64,000 bases of DNA, taken from NCBI RefSeq assembly GCF_001887775.1, contig NZ_CP015519.1, positions 1,984,001-2,048,000 on the forward strand, in the 5' to 3' direction. Source of the DNA: Syntrophotalea acetylenivorans. Its GTDB lineage: Bacteria; Desulfobacterota; Desulfuromonadia; Desulfuromonadales; Syntrophotaleaceae. The notes beneath the pieces are model-generated. The model was not told where the DNA came from, did not search any database, and worked only from the letters and a program-made list of their open reading frames with translations. A program made the position numbers and the translations under genes. Within the stretch, counting starts at the first letter, position 1, and each line of letters begins with the position of its first letter. This document shows, in pieces, positions 47,376 through 57,533 of this stretch.

Positions 47376-48058
47376 TGAACAGCCTCCTCAAAAAACGTCT
47401 GAAAAAGATCAGTGACAATCTGACGAAGGCTTTGCAGCGAGGCAAAATAGGGATCGACACCACATAACCGCTCACGCAGAGGCTGATATTCGGCACCGAA
47501 ACTGGCCAGCCAGGCACTGAAATCATCGCACCGCTCGGCAGTGCGGTTGCGGGCATCGATGAAATGGTAATACACGCTACCCGTGGACAGGTGTGCCAGA
47601 TAAGGGATCAAGTCGACCGGCTGAGCGAAGCGTAAACCGCTATCGAAGACCACGATCTGCGAGCGCAAGAAATGAAACTGCTGATCGTTTTTAGCCCAAG
47701 GCACCATCTCGCATTGATCGAGTCTCTCTTCAAGAACCTCGACCAGCTCTTGGCGAAGAGCTTCCTGATCGGCAAAATCGGTGGGCAGCACCATACTCAG
47801 CCGTTCGGCCAGAGTCTTGTCGTGCAAACCGTGATAAGCCCAAGACGCGAAATCGTTGTTATATTCCGGTTCATCGAAACGGGGCTGCAGAAGGCGTCCC
47901 CAGAGGTGGTGCTCAATACTCTCCAGCGGGATACGTTGAAGGATATCGCAAAACTCCCGCAGATTCTGTGCCTTAAGGCCCGTGGCCAGAGAGATAAGGG
48001 CGCAATCCCGCACAGCAAAGGGTGTTGCCTCGGCGGGATCGGTAGCGCGTTCGCTCAT
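47372..48058 (-). CDS. Conserved protein of the trehalose operon (DUF5752-like)
   Basis: A 228-residue acidic, helical cytoplasmic protein (LREFCDILQRIPLESIEHHL, ASWAYHGLHDKTLAERLSMV). It resembles a family of unknown function often found beside trehalose genes; I recall it as DUF5752 but am not sure. The start at 48058 follows GGAGGATAACC. It is the first gene of the three-gene operon and overlaps the TreT-like gene by 4 bases. Probably a helper of trehalose or glucan metabolism. Confidence 0.65.
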   Translation of the reverse strand: MSERATDPAEATPFAVRDCALISLATGLKAQNLREFCDILQRIPLESIEHHLWGRLLQPRFDEPEYNNDFASWAYHGLHDKTLAERLSMVLPTDFADQEALRQELVEVLEERLDQCEMVPWAKNDQQFHFLRSQIVVFDSGLRFAQPVDLIPYLAHLSTGSVYYHFIDARNRTAERCDDFSAWLASFGAEYQPLRERLCGVDPYFASLQSLRQIVTDLFQTFFEEAVQ

Positions 48059-48185
48059 GGTTATCCTCCTGATGCGGCGGTCATCCGGAAAAACCAATGG
48101 AGATTTCAGTTACTTTAGAATAACACACGGCTTCGAATAGACAAAAGACGCGGCAAACCAACTTGGCAAAAACAACGATTTTTGC

Positions 48186-48215
48186 TTGACAGGTACGGGG
48201 AGTTTCATTTATAAC
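48186..48215 (+). promoter_or_regulatory. Promoter of tRNA-Phe
   Basis: TTGACA (48186-48191), an 18-base spacer and TATAAC (48210-48215) lie 13 bases before the mature tRNA. Confidence 0.8.
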
Positions 48216-48228
48216 CGTGGCTCAACTT

Positions 48229-48304
<76 letters not shown>

Positions 48305-48312
48305 GAAAGTTC

Positions 48313-48346
48313 AAGGGGTTACGGCTTTTGCTGTGACCCCTTTTTC
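48313..48346 (+). terminator. Intrinsic terminator of tRNA-Phe
   Basis: AAGGGGTTAC pairs with GTGACCCCTT, followed by TTTC and more T. Confidence 0.85.
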
Positions 48347-48942
48347 TTTCTCTGTGTAATTCCTGTGTGATCCCGACAGACCAAACCCTTATTTATTATT
48401 GATATCTTCGTTCACAGCGGCAGGCATTAGTTCTGGCGAGCCAATAGTCGGGCCACAGGTGTGGCGAAACCCGCCCCACAAGTGGGGCACATGGGGTATC
48501 CATGGCAACAGAATGACGTGGCGCCTTCCTTGGAATGGGAATTGACGAGTTTAGCAAATCATTTTTTCAGCAAAAGGCCATCACAACCTTAAGACGGATG
48601 GCAATAAACAGGACAAGCCGTCAAAAAACAGCAAATCAATATGTAATTCTGGTCCTTTAGATGCTTTTCTTAAACCTGCTACAGTTCCTTTATCCCCACC
48701 AGAAGCTCCTTCAAATCTTCCTTTTTAACACTTTCACATTTTTGCTTCCTCAATCCGTTAAGATTGTCACGGTTTGTGCATTAATCGTTATTACAAACGG
48801 CAATACCGGGTAGATATTTGGGTAAAGCCCAAGTTTTTAGCGCGACAGACTGTCAAACATTGATTCTATGTCAGGATAATGACCAGCTTACCGGCGTTAT
48901 TTTGAATAGCGCAGTTCTTATCTTTTATACGGAGCGAAAGCA
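48347..48942. other. 600-base A/T-rich gap without a supported gene
   Basis: There is one small hairpin (GCCCCACAAGTGGGGC, about 48473-48490) and no frame with a ribosome site or family features. No integrase follows the tRNA, so this does not look like an island border. Confidence 0.6.
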
Positions 48943-49908
48943 ATGATGGAAGACAGACCCAGCCAAGAGATTTTGCTGGAAAGCGGTACCAATGAAATGG
49001 AGATCCTTGAGTTTTATCTGGGAGAACAGTCCTTTGGCATCAACGTCCAGAAACTGCGGGAGATTATTCAATACGAACCCGAAAAGACGACCACTCTGCC
49101 GGAGAGCAAGCCGTCGGTCATGGGAACTTATCTGGTGCGAGGTCAGTCCATTTCTTTAATCGACTTGAACAAACACCTCAACCCTCAACAGCCTGATGGC
49201 GAGGACCCGAAGCGACCTGTCGTACTGGTCTGCCAGTTCAACCAAAAGATAACGGGCTTTATGGTGGATGACGTCAACCAGATCCACCGTATCAGCTGGG
49301 AAGATGTCCGGCCGATGGCCCCATTTATCGATAAGTTCCGGCCCCGTTTCACCGGCAGCATTAATGTCGGCAGCAAGGAAATCCTGATCGTCGACCTGGA
49401 GCACATCCTGACCGAACTCGATCCTGAACTGAGCAAGGTCTTTGCAGGCACGGCCACTGAAAAGCAGGACACTACAGCAGAAGGCTTAAGTAAAGCCGAG
49501 CAGCGCCAGCAGGTCAAACTCATGCTGGCCGAAGATTCATCTATTATTCGCACCGGCATTCAGCGGGTATTGACCAATTCGGGCTACACCCAGCTGACGA
49601 CCTTCGTTGATGGTGAAGAATGCTACCAAGCGTTGAAAAAAATCCACGGGCAGGTCGACTCGGAAGAGGAATTCCTGCAGCAACTGAATATACTTATTAC
49701 CGACATCGAAATGCCGAAAATGGACGGCATGGCTCTATGTCGCAGGGTTCGCGAGGAACTGGGCCTGAAAAATCTCAAGGTCATCATGTTCTCCTCGCTG
49801 ATTACCGAACAGATGGCCGCCAAGTGCGCTTCGATTGGGGCAAACGGCTCTATCAGCAAGCCGCAGATTCCAGAACTGGTGGAGATGGTTGATCAATTCT
49901 GTCTCTAG
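48943..49908 (+). CDS. cheV: Chemotaxis protein CheV
   Basis: A 321-residue protein: an N-terminal CheW domain (about 20-165; ILEFYLGEQSFGINVQKLRE, GQSISLIDLNKHLN) and a C-terminal receiver domain (about 190-320; LMLAEDSSIIRTGIQRVL with the acidic pocket, phospho-acceptor Asp in ILITDIEMPKMDGMAL, and the KP pair in SISKPQIPE). It couples receptors to CheA and is tuned by phosphorylation. No other chemotaxis gene is in the window. The GGAGCG site is 8 bases before the start; a second ATG directly follows the first. Confidence 0.93.
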   Translation: MMEDRPSQEILLESGTNEMEILEFYLGEQSFGINVQKLREIIQYEPEKTTTLPESKPSVMGTYLVRGQSISLIDLNKHLNPQQPDGEDPKRPVVLVCQFNQKITGFMVDDVNQIHRISWEDVRPMAPFIDKFRPRFTGSINVGSKEILIVDLEHILTELDPELSKVFAGTATEKQDTTAEGLSKAEQRQQVKLMLAEDSSIIRTGIQRVLTNSGYTQLTTFVDGEECYQALKKIHGQVDSEEEFLQQLNILITDIEMPKMDGMALCRRVREELGLKNLKVIMFSSLITEQMAAKCASIGANGSISKPQIPELVEMVDQFCL

Positions 49909-50010
49909 GATTATTGCGGCCGTTCTGCGCTAACCATTTAACTCTAAAGCTTTTTCAACGTTCGACCGATCAGATTAATAACAGACATCAATACAGCCCC
50001 TACACCTTTT

Positions 50011-50051
50011 GGGCGTGCTGCTTTCCCTCCTAAGCGGCACGCCCTTTTTTT
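50011..50051 (+). terminator. Intrinsic terminator after cheV
   Basis: GGGCGTGCTGCTT pairs with AAGCGGCACGCCC, followed by TTTTTTT. It stands 100 bases after the cheV stop. Confidence 0.88.
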
Positions 50052-50192
50052 ACCTGGTCTGAACGAAGTCCACTTCCCCTTGCCTGAACTTCTCACCCCC
50101 TCTATACTCACTTCGCCTGTTGTCACTGATTACAATATCCGGTGCATCTTTCACTTTGATGCTCTCGCAAGAAAGAGAAAAGGAGTCTCGCC

Positions 50193-50705
50193 ATGAGCGA
50201 CTCGAATCCTCTGATCCAGATGGACACATCCCTGGGTGAAATCATTCTTGAGCTAAACGCTGCCAAGGCTCCCATTTCCGTGGCTAACTTTATCGCCTAC
50301 GCCAAGGCAGGCCACTACGATGGAACTATTTTCCACCGGGTGATCAAGGAATTCATGATCCAGGGTGGCGGCCTGACCCCGGATCTGGCGGAAAAACCCT
50401 TGGGTGAGCCTATTAAAAACGAAGCAACCAACAAACTCAGGAACAAAACGGGCACCATCGCCATGGCCCGCACCTCGGAGGTGGACAGCGCTCAGGCCCA
50501 GTTTTTCATCAATACAGCCGACAATAAATCGCTGGATCATGCCGGATCGAAACCGGAAGTCTACGGTTATGCGGTTTTTGGCGAAGTGGTCGACGGCATG
50601 GATGTGGTCTACACCATCGAACAGGTAGCCACCAACGCCGTCGAAGAGCATCAGGACCTGCCGGTAGAAACGGTGACCATCGAAAAGGTCACGGTAATCG
50701 ACTGA
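50193..50705 (+). CDS. ppiB: Peptidyl-prolyl cis-trans isomerase, cyclophilin type
   Basis: A 170-residue cytoplasmic cyclophilin with no signal peptide. Active-site segments are visible: YDGTIFHRVIKEFMIQGG (catalytic Arg in FHRV), TIAMARTSEVDSAQAQFFIN, and VFGEVVDGMDVV. It speeds proline isomerisation during protein folding. The start follows AAAAGGAG. Confidence 0.94.
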   Translation: MSDSNPLIQMDTSLGEIILELNAAKAPISVANFIAYAKAGHYDGTIFHRVIKEFMIQGGGLTPDLAEKPLGEPIKNEATNKLRNKTGTIAMARTSEVDSAQAQFFINTADNKSLDHAGSKPEVYGYAVFGEVVDGMDVVYTIEQVATNAVEEHQDLPVETVTIEKVTVID

Positions 50706-50805
50706 TGTTTCTGGGGTTGCCATAACATAGCCACCTCCACAGTTTCGGTTATACTTTCAACAAGAGCATTATGCGTTGAAGACTGCGTTATTTTGTGGAG
50801 GCGCT

Positions 50806-51114
50806 ATGAAATATCGGTTAGCTATCGCCCTGCTTCTGCTGTCGCCGTCGCTGGCCGCGGCTATCTGCCAACCCGATGAAGGCATGACCAAAGATGAGGT
50901 TTTTGCCGAATGCGGCCCCCCCGATTATGCGGAGGTGGTTCGAGGCGCAGAGTTCAACTCTGCCATCCCCTTAAGCACCAACGATGCCGTACTTCTAAAC
51001 GACAACCACCCGATGGTCCTTTGGCAGTACGATCTTTTTGACAGCAAGGACAGCCGTATTATCATGTTTCGCAATGGTCTGGTGGTTCGATGCTGCCTGC
51101 CTGAAACCGACTGA
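50806..51114 (+). CDS. Small secreted protein, DUF2845-like
   Basis: A 102-residue exported protein: signal peptide (MKYRLAIALLLLSPSLAAA) then a short domain with EGMTKDEVFAECGPPDYAE, which resembles the SmpA/DUF2845 pattern (G-x-S/T-x-x-E-V, then C-G-x-P), and RIIMFRNGLVVRCC near the end. Four cysteines may form disulfides. The start at 50806 is right after GGAGG. Function unknown. Confidence 0.72.
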   Translation: MKYRLAIALLLLSPSLAAAICQPDEGMTKDEVFAECGPPDYAEVVRGAEFNSAIPLSTNDAVLLNDNHPMVLWQYDLFDSKDSRIIMFRNGLVVRCCLPETD

Positions 51115-51176
51115 CGTCTTCCTCCCTGCACTATTATCTCCAACGAAAACCCACATTATTACCACCCGTTCGCCAG

Positions 51177-51250
51177 CTCACTAGAGAACCCAGAGAAAAC
51201 CTGTTGAGCTAATGGAATTTCTCTGTGTCCTCCGTGTTCTCTGTGGTGAA
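51177..51250. repeat. Long hairpin (family C, copy 5)
   Basis: CTCACTAGAGAACCCAGAG pairs with TCTCTGTGTCCTCCGTGTTC and CTCTGTGGTGAAG units, between two converging genes. Confidence 0.7.
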
Positions 51251-51298
51251 GGCATTTGATTTTGTGAGGGCATTGACCTGAAACAGGGGAATATCAAG

Positions 51299-54200
51299 TC
51301 AACGAAATTCAATTTTATAGTAGAGGTCGACGCCGCTTTCGGTGCCGGTCTTCGACTCGACTTCCCAGTGTTCTCCAAGGCTGTAGCGCATACGAAACTC
51401 ACTGGATTCGGTGAACAGGGACTGACCGTAACCGACATAGAGATCAGGACTCAGATATTTACCGATGGTCAGCATCGAGGTGGACACATCGTCATCACCC
51501 GCTTCGAAACCGAGCACGTCGACCCCCAGTTGACGCTTGAGCTGATCCTGTAGAACCACCGATTCCCCCTGAGAAAGGAGGGCTCCGGCTGCTGTCATCA
51601 GCAGATCGGCATCGCCGCTTGTTTTAGCCACGGGTCGACCGAGAACGATATAAGCCAGTCGATCATTATTGCCCATGGGCGGCTCGGAGTAGAGTTCGAG
51701 TTTGGGGGCGCGGGGAGTCCCGGCAACCCGCACCCCGGCCTTGACCTTGCCCACGGTGCGCAGGGCAAGGATATCGAAGGTCGGGTCCTGGACCGGCCCA
51801 CCGCTAAACAGAAGATGTCCTCGCTCAATATTGAGCTTGGCGCCGTAGGCACTATAAGCCCCCTCTGCAACGCTGATCCGCCCTGTTCCGGTAGGTTCCT
51901 TACCCGGAGCTACCTGCAACTTCATTTTTCCTTCCAGGCGCGCGTCAAGGCCGGCGGCTTTAACCAACACATGTTCACCCAGGACCAAGTCGATATTGGC
52001 ATTCACGGCTAACGGAGCTTTTTTCCTGGTCGTTTCGCTCGTCGTATTTACCAGAACCACATCTTCGCTGACTTTCACTGCCGAGGAAGCCTCCAGCTTC
52101 CGCAGCAAAAACTCATTTAAGGCGACCTGGCCATCGATTCGCAACCCAGACGGAGTGCCTTCAAGTCGCAAGTCCGGGTCGATCTGCGCCTGCAGCTCCG
52201 GCAGATCGAGGGCTTGAAATTTTTCACCCACAAGCCTGGCCTGGTATTCGGCGATACGCCAATCCTTCAGACGCAGAAAGCCGCGGCCCCGCAACTGGCC
52301 CGGCCCGGAATGCACTACAAACTCTGACAATCCTAGTCGGTCATCGTTAAATTCCAGCGTGGCACCCAGGTCTTTAAGCTCGATGCCGGCTGCAGGCAGA
52401 TACCCCCCCGCTTCGGCCAGTTTCAGCCGTCCGGAAAAGACCGGTTGGTGCCATTTGCCACCGGCGGTCAAATCGACAGCCAGACTACCGCGGCTTTCCT
52501 GGATCACCCCCGGCAGCAACAGAGCCACCAGCCCCTGTTCCCGCATCTGACCGGTGAACCGAGCGGAAAGACTGCCGCCCGGGTCAGGGGCCAGCGGCAA
52601 ACGAGCCGGCACCGGCAGGAGAAACTTGCCATCGAGTCGACCGTATTCCTCCAGCACCAAAGACATCTCACCGCTTAGCTGCACGTCCTGCCAGTCCCAC
52701 GAAGCGGTGGCCGATCGCAACTCGAAGGAGAGCAGGCCGGCTGGGGTCTTCCCGGCGATGCGGCCGCCGGCGATTTCCGTTTGGCCAGTGATCCCGATCT
52801 GCCCCCCGGGAGCCCAGCTCCCTTGACTGCTGCCGGAGGCCCGTCCCTCAACCTCCATCCCTGCCGGCAAGTTGGCCAGCCACGGTTGCAATTCCAGAGC
52901 TTGCCAGTCCAATTGCCATTCGCCCCGTTGCGGCAAGGCCAAAGCAGGAGGCTCAACCGATCGAACCTTGGCTCTAAAGCGGCCACCCACGGCCAGCTCG
53001 GTAACCACATCTCCCTGCAGGCCGTTACGATTCCAGGTCAACTGACTGCTCAATCGGCGTAAATCCACCGTTGCCGCATCCTGATCCAAGCGTCCGGTCA
53101 GATCAAGCTGGGCCGTCACCTCCCGCTGCCCGTCAACCAGCCATTTCAACCCGGTATGTCCGGAAGACCGTCCTGTGATGCGGATGGCCTTCTGCCAGAG
53201 ATTGCCCCGGGCCAGATTTAATTCACGCCACTGGGCATCCAGTCGTCCGGAGAAGGGCTGCAGTCGCAGATCGGCCGCTGCTTTCAGTTCCTCGTTTCCG
53301 ACTCCCTTGAGAGTCATATCCTTTAGCTGCACAACAGAATCCGACAGGATCAAGGGCAGCGGATTGGCCAGCTTCAAAGGACCGATGGCGTCCTGCAGAG
53401 ACAGTCGTTGCAGGGCACCTTGCCAACTCCCTGCGCTATACCCTCCCGCCAGGGAAAATTCGAGCCGTGTGCTGGGTTTCAGTTCCACTGTCGCCGCCAG
53501 ACGGTGCTTTTCAGGCAGGCCGGCCCCCTGAATCGTCACATCGGCAATCGGTAGACCGGTACTTTGCAAACCTTTCAGAGCGAGGGACAGGGTCGCCTCA
53601 TCGCGCCCTGCTTGGCGGGCAAAATCAAATTCAACACCAGTCAGACTGTGCCCACCATAGCGCAACCGTCTACCGTGACCGCGCACGACTCCGGCCAGCT
53701 GCTGATCACGCCAACGCAACCACCCGCTTCCCTGCAACGCCCCCGCCGCATCGGGTAGCAGGCTGGCCAGATCGTTGGCACGAAACCTAACATCGAGCCG
53801 ATCGCTCAGCACGCCTTTGGCACTCAGTGAGACGCCCTGCCCCTGCAATTCAAGAGCGGCCAGCTCCAGAACGGAACCCTGCATCCGGCCGTCCACAGAA
53901 CCCTTCAGCTGATAGCCGCGCAGGGTACTTTCCAGCAACTGGCCACGCACACCTGCCTCGAAAGGACCTTCCGCCGGTTGCCGCCAGTAGCCTTCCACCT
54001 CTAAACCGACAGATCCCGGCCAGTCCGATTGAACAACCGCTGGATCGAGTCCTTTGGCGGTTAAATTGCCACGCAGGTCCAGGAAAGGCTGCCAACCAAC
54101 GGTCAGACTACCACCTATCGTGCCTTTAAGGGCCTGCACTTGCAATTGCGGAAAAGCAATCTGCTTAAGGTTGCCGGAAAACGGTCCAACCAGTTGCAAC

Positions 54201-55231
54201 TCCTGCCAGCCCGGTCCGTTGTTGCTGAGCTCAACTTCGCCCCGATAATCATCCAATCCACCGGCCAGCTGCAACGTGCCGCTGAGGTCGCTGGCCATTC
54301 CCGCAAGTTCCGCCAGATCCCAGTGAGCGAGGTCCGCCTGTAGCTCCAGTTGAAGCGTTTCAGCTGCATAGTGCAATTTGGAACTGCCCGTCACCCTGCC
54401 CGCCCGGTCCGGCTGAGCCAGTTCAAAAGCGGTCAAAGCCAGCGTTTCCGAATTCAGCTGGAGTCCGCTGGACAGCGTCAGCTTACCGGTCGGGGCACTA
54501 ACAGCCGTCAGCTGCAGCTGACCTTGTAGGGATTCTGCAGCTGCACCAGGCTTTACTTGCAGGGATAACTGCAAACGGGCCTCGTCACCTGCCAGGTCAG
54601 CCATTTTGACGGCGGCATCCAGAGTCACGCGAGGTCTTAGCCAATCAGCCTCCAGGCCCGCCTTCAAGGTGCCCTGCGGCGCGATCAGTTCCAAGGCGGT
54701 CAGCTTCAAGCGGCGCCCCGTCCAGCGCAGACGCCCCGTGAACCGCTCCAAAACAAGAGGCGGTTGTTCCGGTCGCCGCCATTGAGCCGCCGCCAGATGC
54801 AGTTGACGCAGTTCAACCCGCAGCCACTTCAACCAGTCAGGCCGTTCCGGCCAGTTCAGAGATAATACCTTCCCCGGTTCTGCCGGCGGGGCCTCTCCGG
54901 CAACCGTATGAAGAACCACTCCCTGCACTGAAGCCGCCGTAATCAGCAGCTTGCCGCGCAACAACGCCGTTGGCCGCCAGACCACCTGCAAGGATTCGAT
55001 GGCCAGTGACCCGTCCGGCCATTCAACCTGCACCTCTTGCAGGCGCAGATCGTCGCATAGACGCCCCTCAATCTGCCCCACGATCAATGGCAGGGAGCTG
55101 CGTCGGACCAGTTCGGCGCTCACCCAACGGGCCCCGCTGGTCGTAGCCAGCAGCCAATAGCCGGTCGCCACGGTCAAACAGACCACCAGCAGCAAACCGG
55201 CAAGAGCATATTTCCAATAGCGTTTCACCAT
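51299..55231 (-). CDS. tamB: Translocation and assembly module TamB
   Basis: A 1310-residue AsmA-like protein anchored by one N-terminal helix (about 8-28, ALAGLLLVVCLTVATGYWLL). The bulk is repeated beta-strands that form a long hydrophobic groove, and the C-terminal ~350 residues carry the DUF490/TamB domain (GRISVAEGAYSAYGAKLNIE, DILALRTVGKVKAGVRVAGT, PMGNNDRLAYIVLGRP). TamB spans the periplasm and helps move phospholipid to, or assemble proteins in, the outer membrane. Its start overlaps the end of tamA by 7 bases. Confidence 0.93.
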   Translation of the reverse strand: MVKRYWKYALAGLLLVVCLTVATGYWLLATTSGARWVSAELVRRSSLPLIVGQIEGRLCDDLRLQEVQVEWPDGSLAIESLQVVWRPTALLRGKLLITAASVQGVVLHTVAGEAPPAEPGKVLSLNWPERPDWLKWLRVELRQLHLAAAQWRRPEQPPLVLERFTGRLRWTGRRLKLTALELIAPQGTLKAGLEADWLRPRVTLDAAVKMADLAGDEARLQLSLQVKPGAAAESLQGQLQLTAVSAPTGKLTLSSGLQLNSETLALTAFELAQPDRAGRVTGSSKLHYAAETLQLELQADLAHWDLAELAGMASDLSGTLQLAGGLDDYRGEVELSNNGPGWQELQLVGPFSGNLKQIAFPQLQVQALKGTIGGSLTVGWQPFLDLRGNLTAKGLDPAVVQSDWPGSVGLEVEGYWRQPAEGPFEAGVRGQLLESTLRGYQLKGSVDGRMQGSVLELAALELQGQGVSLSAKGVLSDRLDVRFRANDLASLLPDAAGALQGSGWLRWRDQQLAGVVRGHGRRLRYGGHSLTGVEFDFARQAGRDEATLSLALKGLQSTGLPIADVTIQGAGLPEKHRLAATVELKPSTRLEFSLAGGYSAGSWQGALQRLSLQDAIGPLKLANPLPLILSDSVVQLKDMTLKGVGNEELKAAADLRLQPFSGRLDAQWRELNLARGNLWQKAIRITGRSSGHTGLKWLVDGQREVTAQLDLTGRLDQDAATVDLRRLSSQLTWNRNGLQGDVVTELAVGGRFRAKVRSVEPPALALPQRGEWQLDWQALELQPWLANLPAGMEVEGRASGSSQGSWAPGGQIGITGQTEIAGGRIAGKTPAGLLSFELRSATASWDWQDVQLSGEMSLVLEEYGRLDGKFLLPVPARLPLAPDPGGSLSARFTGQMREQGLVALLLPGVIQESRGSLAVDLTAGGKWHQPVFSGRLKLAEAGGYLPAAGIELKDLGATLEFNDDRLGLSEFVVHSGPGQLRGRGFLRLKDWRIAEYQARLVGEKFQALDLPELQAQIDPDLRLEGTPSGLRIDGQVALNEFLLRKLEASSAVKVSEDVVLVNTTSETTRKKAPLAVNANIDLVLGEHVLVKAAGLDARLEGKMKLQVAPGKEPTGTGRISVAEGAYSAYGAKLNIERGHLLFSGGPVQDPTFDILALRTVGKVKAGVRVAGTPRAPKLELYSEPPMGNNDRLAYIVLGRPVAKTSGDADLLMTAAGALLSQGESVVLQDQLKRQLGVDVLGFEAGDDDVSTSMLTIGKYLSPDLYVGYGQSLFTESSEFRMRYSLGEHWEVESKTGTESGVDLYYKIEFR

Positions 55232-57002
55232 CCAAACCCTATACTCAAATGAACCCGGTAACCGGGATCGGCAACACCTACCTGGCGAGCCAAGTCAAGG
55301 CGGACCGGCCCGACAGGGGTATAGCGGCGAATACCGAGCCCCACTCCTTGTTGCAAATCCATAGAAGCAAAAGCATTAAAAGCGTTGCCAACATCATAAA
55401 AGAGTGCCGCCCCCCACTTCTCGCCCAGGGCCCGCTCCAGCTCGACACTGCCCACCAGCAGATGCTTGCCGCCGATCACCTCTCCCTCTTCATCCTCCGG
55501 CCCCAGGGATTGATACGCATAGCCCCGAACACTCTGATCTCCACCGGCAAAGAATCGAAGCGAAGCGGGAACATCCACCAAAGGCTCGTTCTGGGCTGTA
55601 TATCCCCCTCAACCCGGGAGAAAAGGGTCATACGAGCCGGCAGAGGCAGCAACAGATTACCGGCAGCAAGAACCTGCACCAGGCCGGTATCGGAACCGAG
55701 CCACTGATGGCCGCCGCGAACCTCAAACTCGTACTGATGGCCTTTTCGAGGTCGCACCAAGTCCCGATAACGCCGCCGGGAATAGCGCACCCCCGGCAGG
55801 ATCATTCGAGACGTATCGGTAACATCGCCAACAGTAGACTTTTCCTGGAACAACTGTACATACAAAGAGCCTTTACGGCCGCGGCCAAGGTCCCGCATTC
55901 GCTCAATCTCAACGGTTATTTTTTCCGTATCGAAGGTATCGTTCTCTTCATTCTCGTAGCCGGCTCGCAAAGCCGTCGCATTATGCTGATTCTCGTCATC
56001 GGGAATTATATAGGAGGCTATAACCGCCTGCCTTATCTGCGAGAGATTGAGCTGCAGATTCAAGGCGTGCCCTTGTTCAAAAATATTGAAATGGTCGAAA
56101 GACAGGGAAAGGCGGGCACCGGTGTCAGTACCGTAACCGATGCCTGGGCGCAAACGCATGGTTGCCCCCGGAGTCAGGGCAATACCGACGGGAATCATTT
56201 CATCGACCATTTTCGATCGATCGGGCAATACGCGAATCTCTTCAAAACGGTCGGCATCGAGAAGATTAAGCTGAGTGTCGCCAAGGCGAGCGTAGGAAAA
56301 GACGTCTCCAGCATCAAAGGCCAGGTAACGCCGCAAAAAGGATTCGGGATATTGATCGGCACCGGTAAAGGTTACCGCACCGAACCGGTAACGGGGGCCG
56401 GTCTGCAACAGCAACTCGACGTCTGCTGTTGCCCGGTCAACATCAAGGCGAATTTCATGCACTGTGTAGTCGGCATCGAGATAACCAAGGTCCTGCGCCC
56501 GTCGCTTGAGAGCGGCCTTGCCTTCCTCGTAAACGCCCTGATGGAGCACATCTCCCTGTTTTAAGGGAAACTCCTCCAGAAGAGCCACCAGTTTGCCATT
56601 GTGTGTTCCACTGCCGGAGAGATCGATCTGCAGACGTGCCAACCGAATGGCCGGCCCCAGTTCGATGCGGATCTTGAGTACATAACTGGTCGGATCGACT
56701 TCCCGCAACTCTGTTTCGATGCTTGGCCGGTAATAGCCAAAGGGCTGCAAAGCCTTGTTCGCCGTCGCCGGTACCTGGTCGACAAAACGCTGTAGCCAGC
56801 GCTGGTCGACGGCCCCATCCCGCAACAAATTGGGCGGCGGCACCAAGGCAGCGGCCAAATTCTCCCGCAACACTCCATCGACGCCTTCAAATTCAAAGGT
56901 CAATGGCCCTGCGGCCCGTACCGTTCCGCAAGGGGCCACAACGATAAGTGTCAGGAACAACCAGAAAAGCAGTAGGTTAGGCTTGAAAACAGAAGCAAGC
57001 AT
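55225..57002 (-). pseudogene. tamA: Outer membrane protein TamA, interrupted by a one-base frameshift
   Basis: From the ATG at 57002 (weak GGGGA site) the frame encodes a signal peptide, three POTRA-type domains (about 30-260) and part of an Omp85 barrel, up to LFSRVEG. The frame then breaks; the next frame carries VDVPASLRFFAGGDQSVRGY, the Omp85 signature, to the C-terminal FGW at 55225. One more base in the run of five C at 55604-55608 joins them as EGGYTAQNEPLVDVPASL. The repaired protein is ~592 residues, a normal TamA. As the coupled tamB gene is intact, an error in the sequence is likely. Confidence 0.87.
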
Positions 57003-57179
57003 ACGGTCCCCATAAAAAACAAAGAGCATGCTTTGATTTTAGACGGGGCAGGTTCGCTTGAAAAGGAAATAGATCAATGGATGTTGTGATTTCTTTTGGG
57101 GCAAACCGGTAATCGGATTGGACGCAGTGCCCGTACACATAAAAATAATCACTTGTGCCCGGACAATTCCCTGGCCTTA

Positions 57180-57410
57180 TCAGCAGCACTCCTGATAGCG
57201 ATAGACGCCATGAAAAGCGCCGCCTCTGCCGACCTCGGTAGTCCGAACCGTCACTGACCGATAGTTTGCGAGATCCTCCAGAGCAAGACGCTGGTGCTGT
57301 TTGACCAACCCCGTCACGGTAACTACCGGTTCAGCCGACACCTGACCTGAAAAGACGAGACACAGGGACAACAGGCAGAATACGCTCCGAAAATACCACC
57401 CAGGCTTCAT
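57180..57410 (-). CDS. Truncated paralogue of the molybdopterin-domain fusion protein
   Basis: A 76-residue exported protein (signal peptide to about residue 27) whose mature part, VVTVTGLVKQHQRLALEDL through AFHGVYRYQ, matches the first ~50 residues of the first domain in the gene at 57534-59339 and then ends in ECC and a stop. It lies behind the operon terminator and has only a weak ribosome site. It is most likely a gene remnant, although a short expressed protein cannot be excluded. Confidence 0.6.
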   Translation of the reverse strand: MKPGWYFRSVFCLLSLCLVFSGQVSAEPVVTVTGLVKQHQRLALEDLANYRSVTVRTTEVGRGGAFHGVYRYQECC

Positions 57411-57430
57411 CACAAGCTCTCTTCCTTAAA

Positions 57431-57481
57431 AAAAAGGGGCAGGCTCACACGATTCAATCACCACGGAGAGCCTGCCCCTTT
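57431..57481 (-). terminator. Intrinsic terminator of the riboswitch-controlled operon
   Basis: On the minus strand AAAGGGGCAGGCTC pairs with GAGCCTGCCCCTTT, followed by a run of T. Confidence 0.9.
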
Positions 57482-57533
57482 GTACCCATTTTATCAACAC
57501 GCCGGCATGTCAACGCGTCGCATTAAATCAGAG

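Noticed and set aside
48305-48942. Genomic island inserted at tRNA-Phe
   Set aside because: No integrase, no repeat of the tRNA 3' end downstream, and ordinary genes follow.
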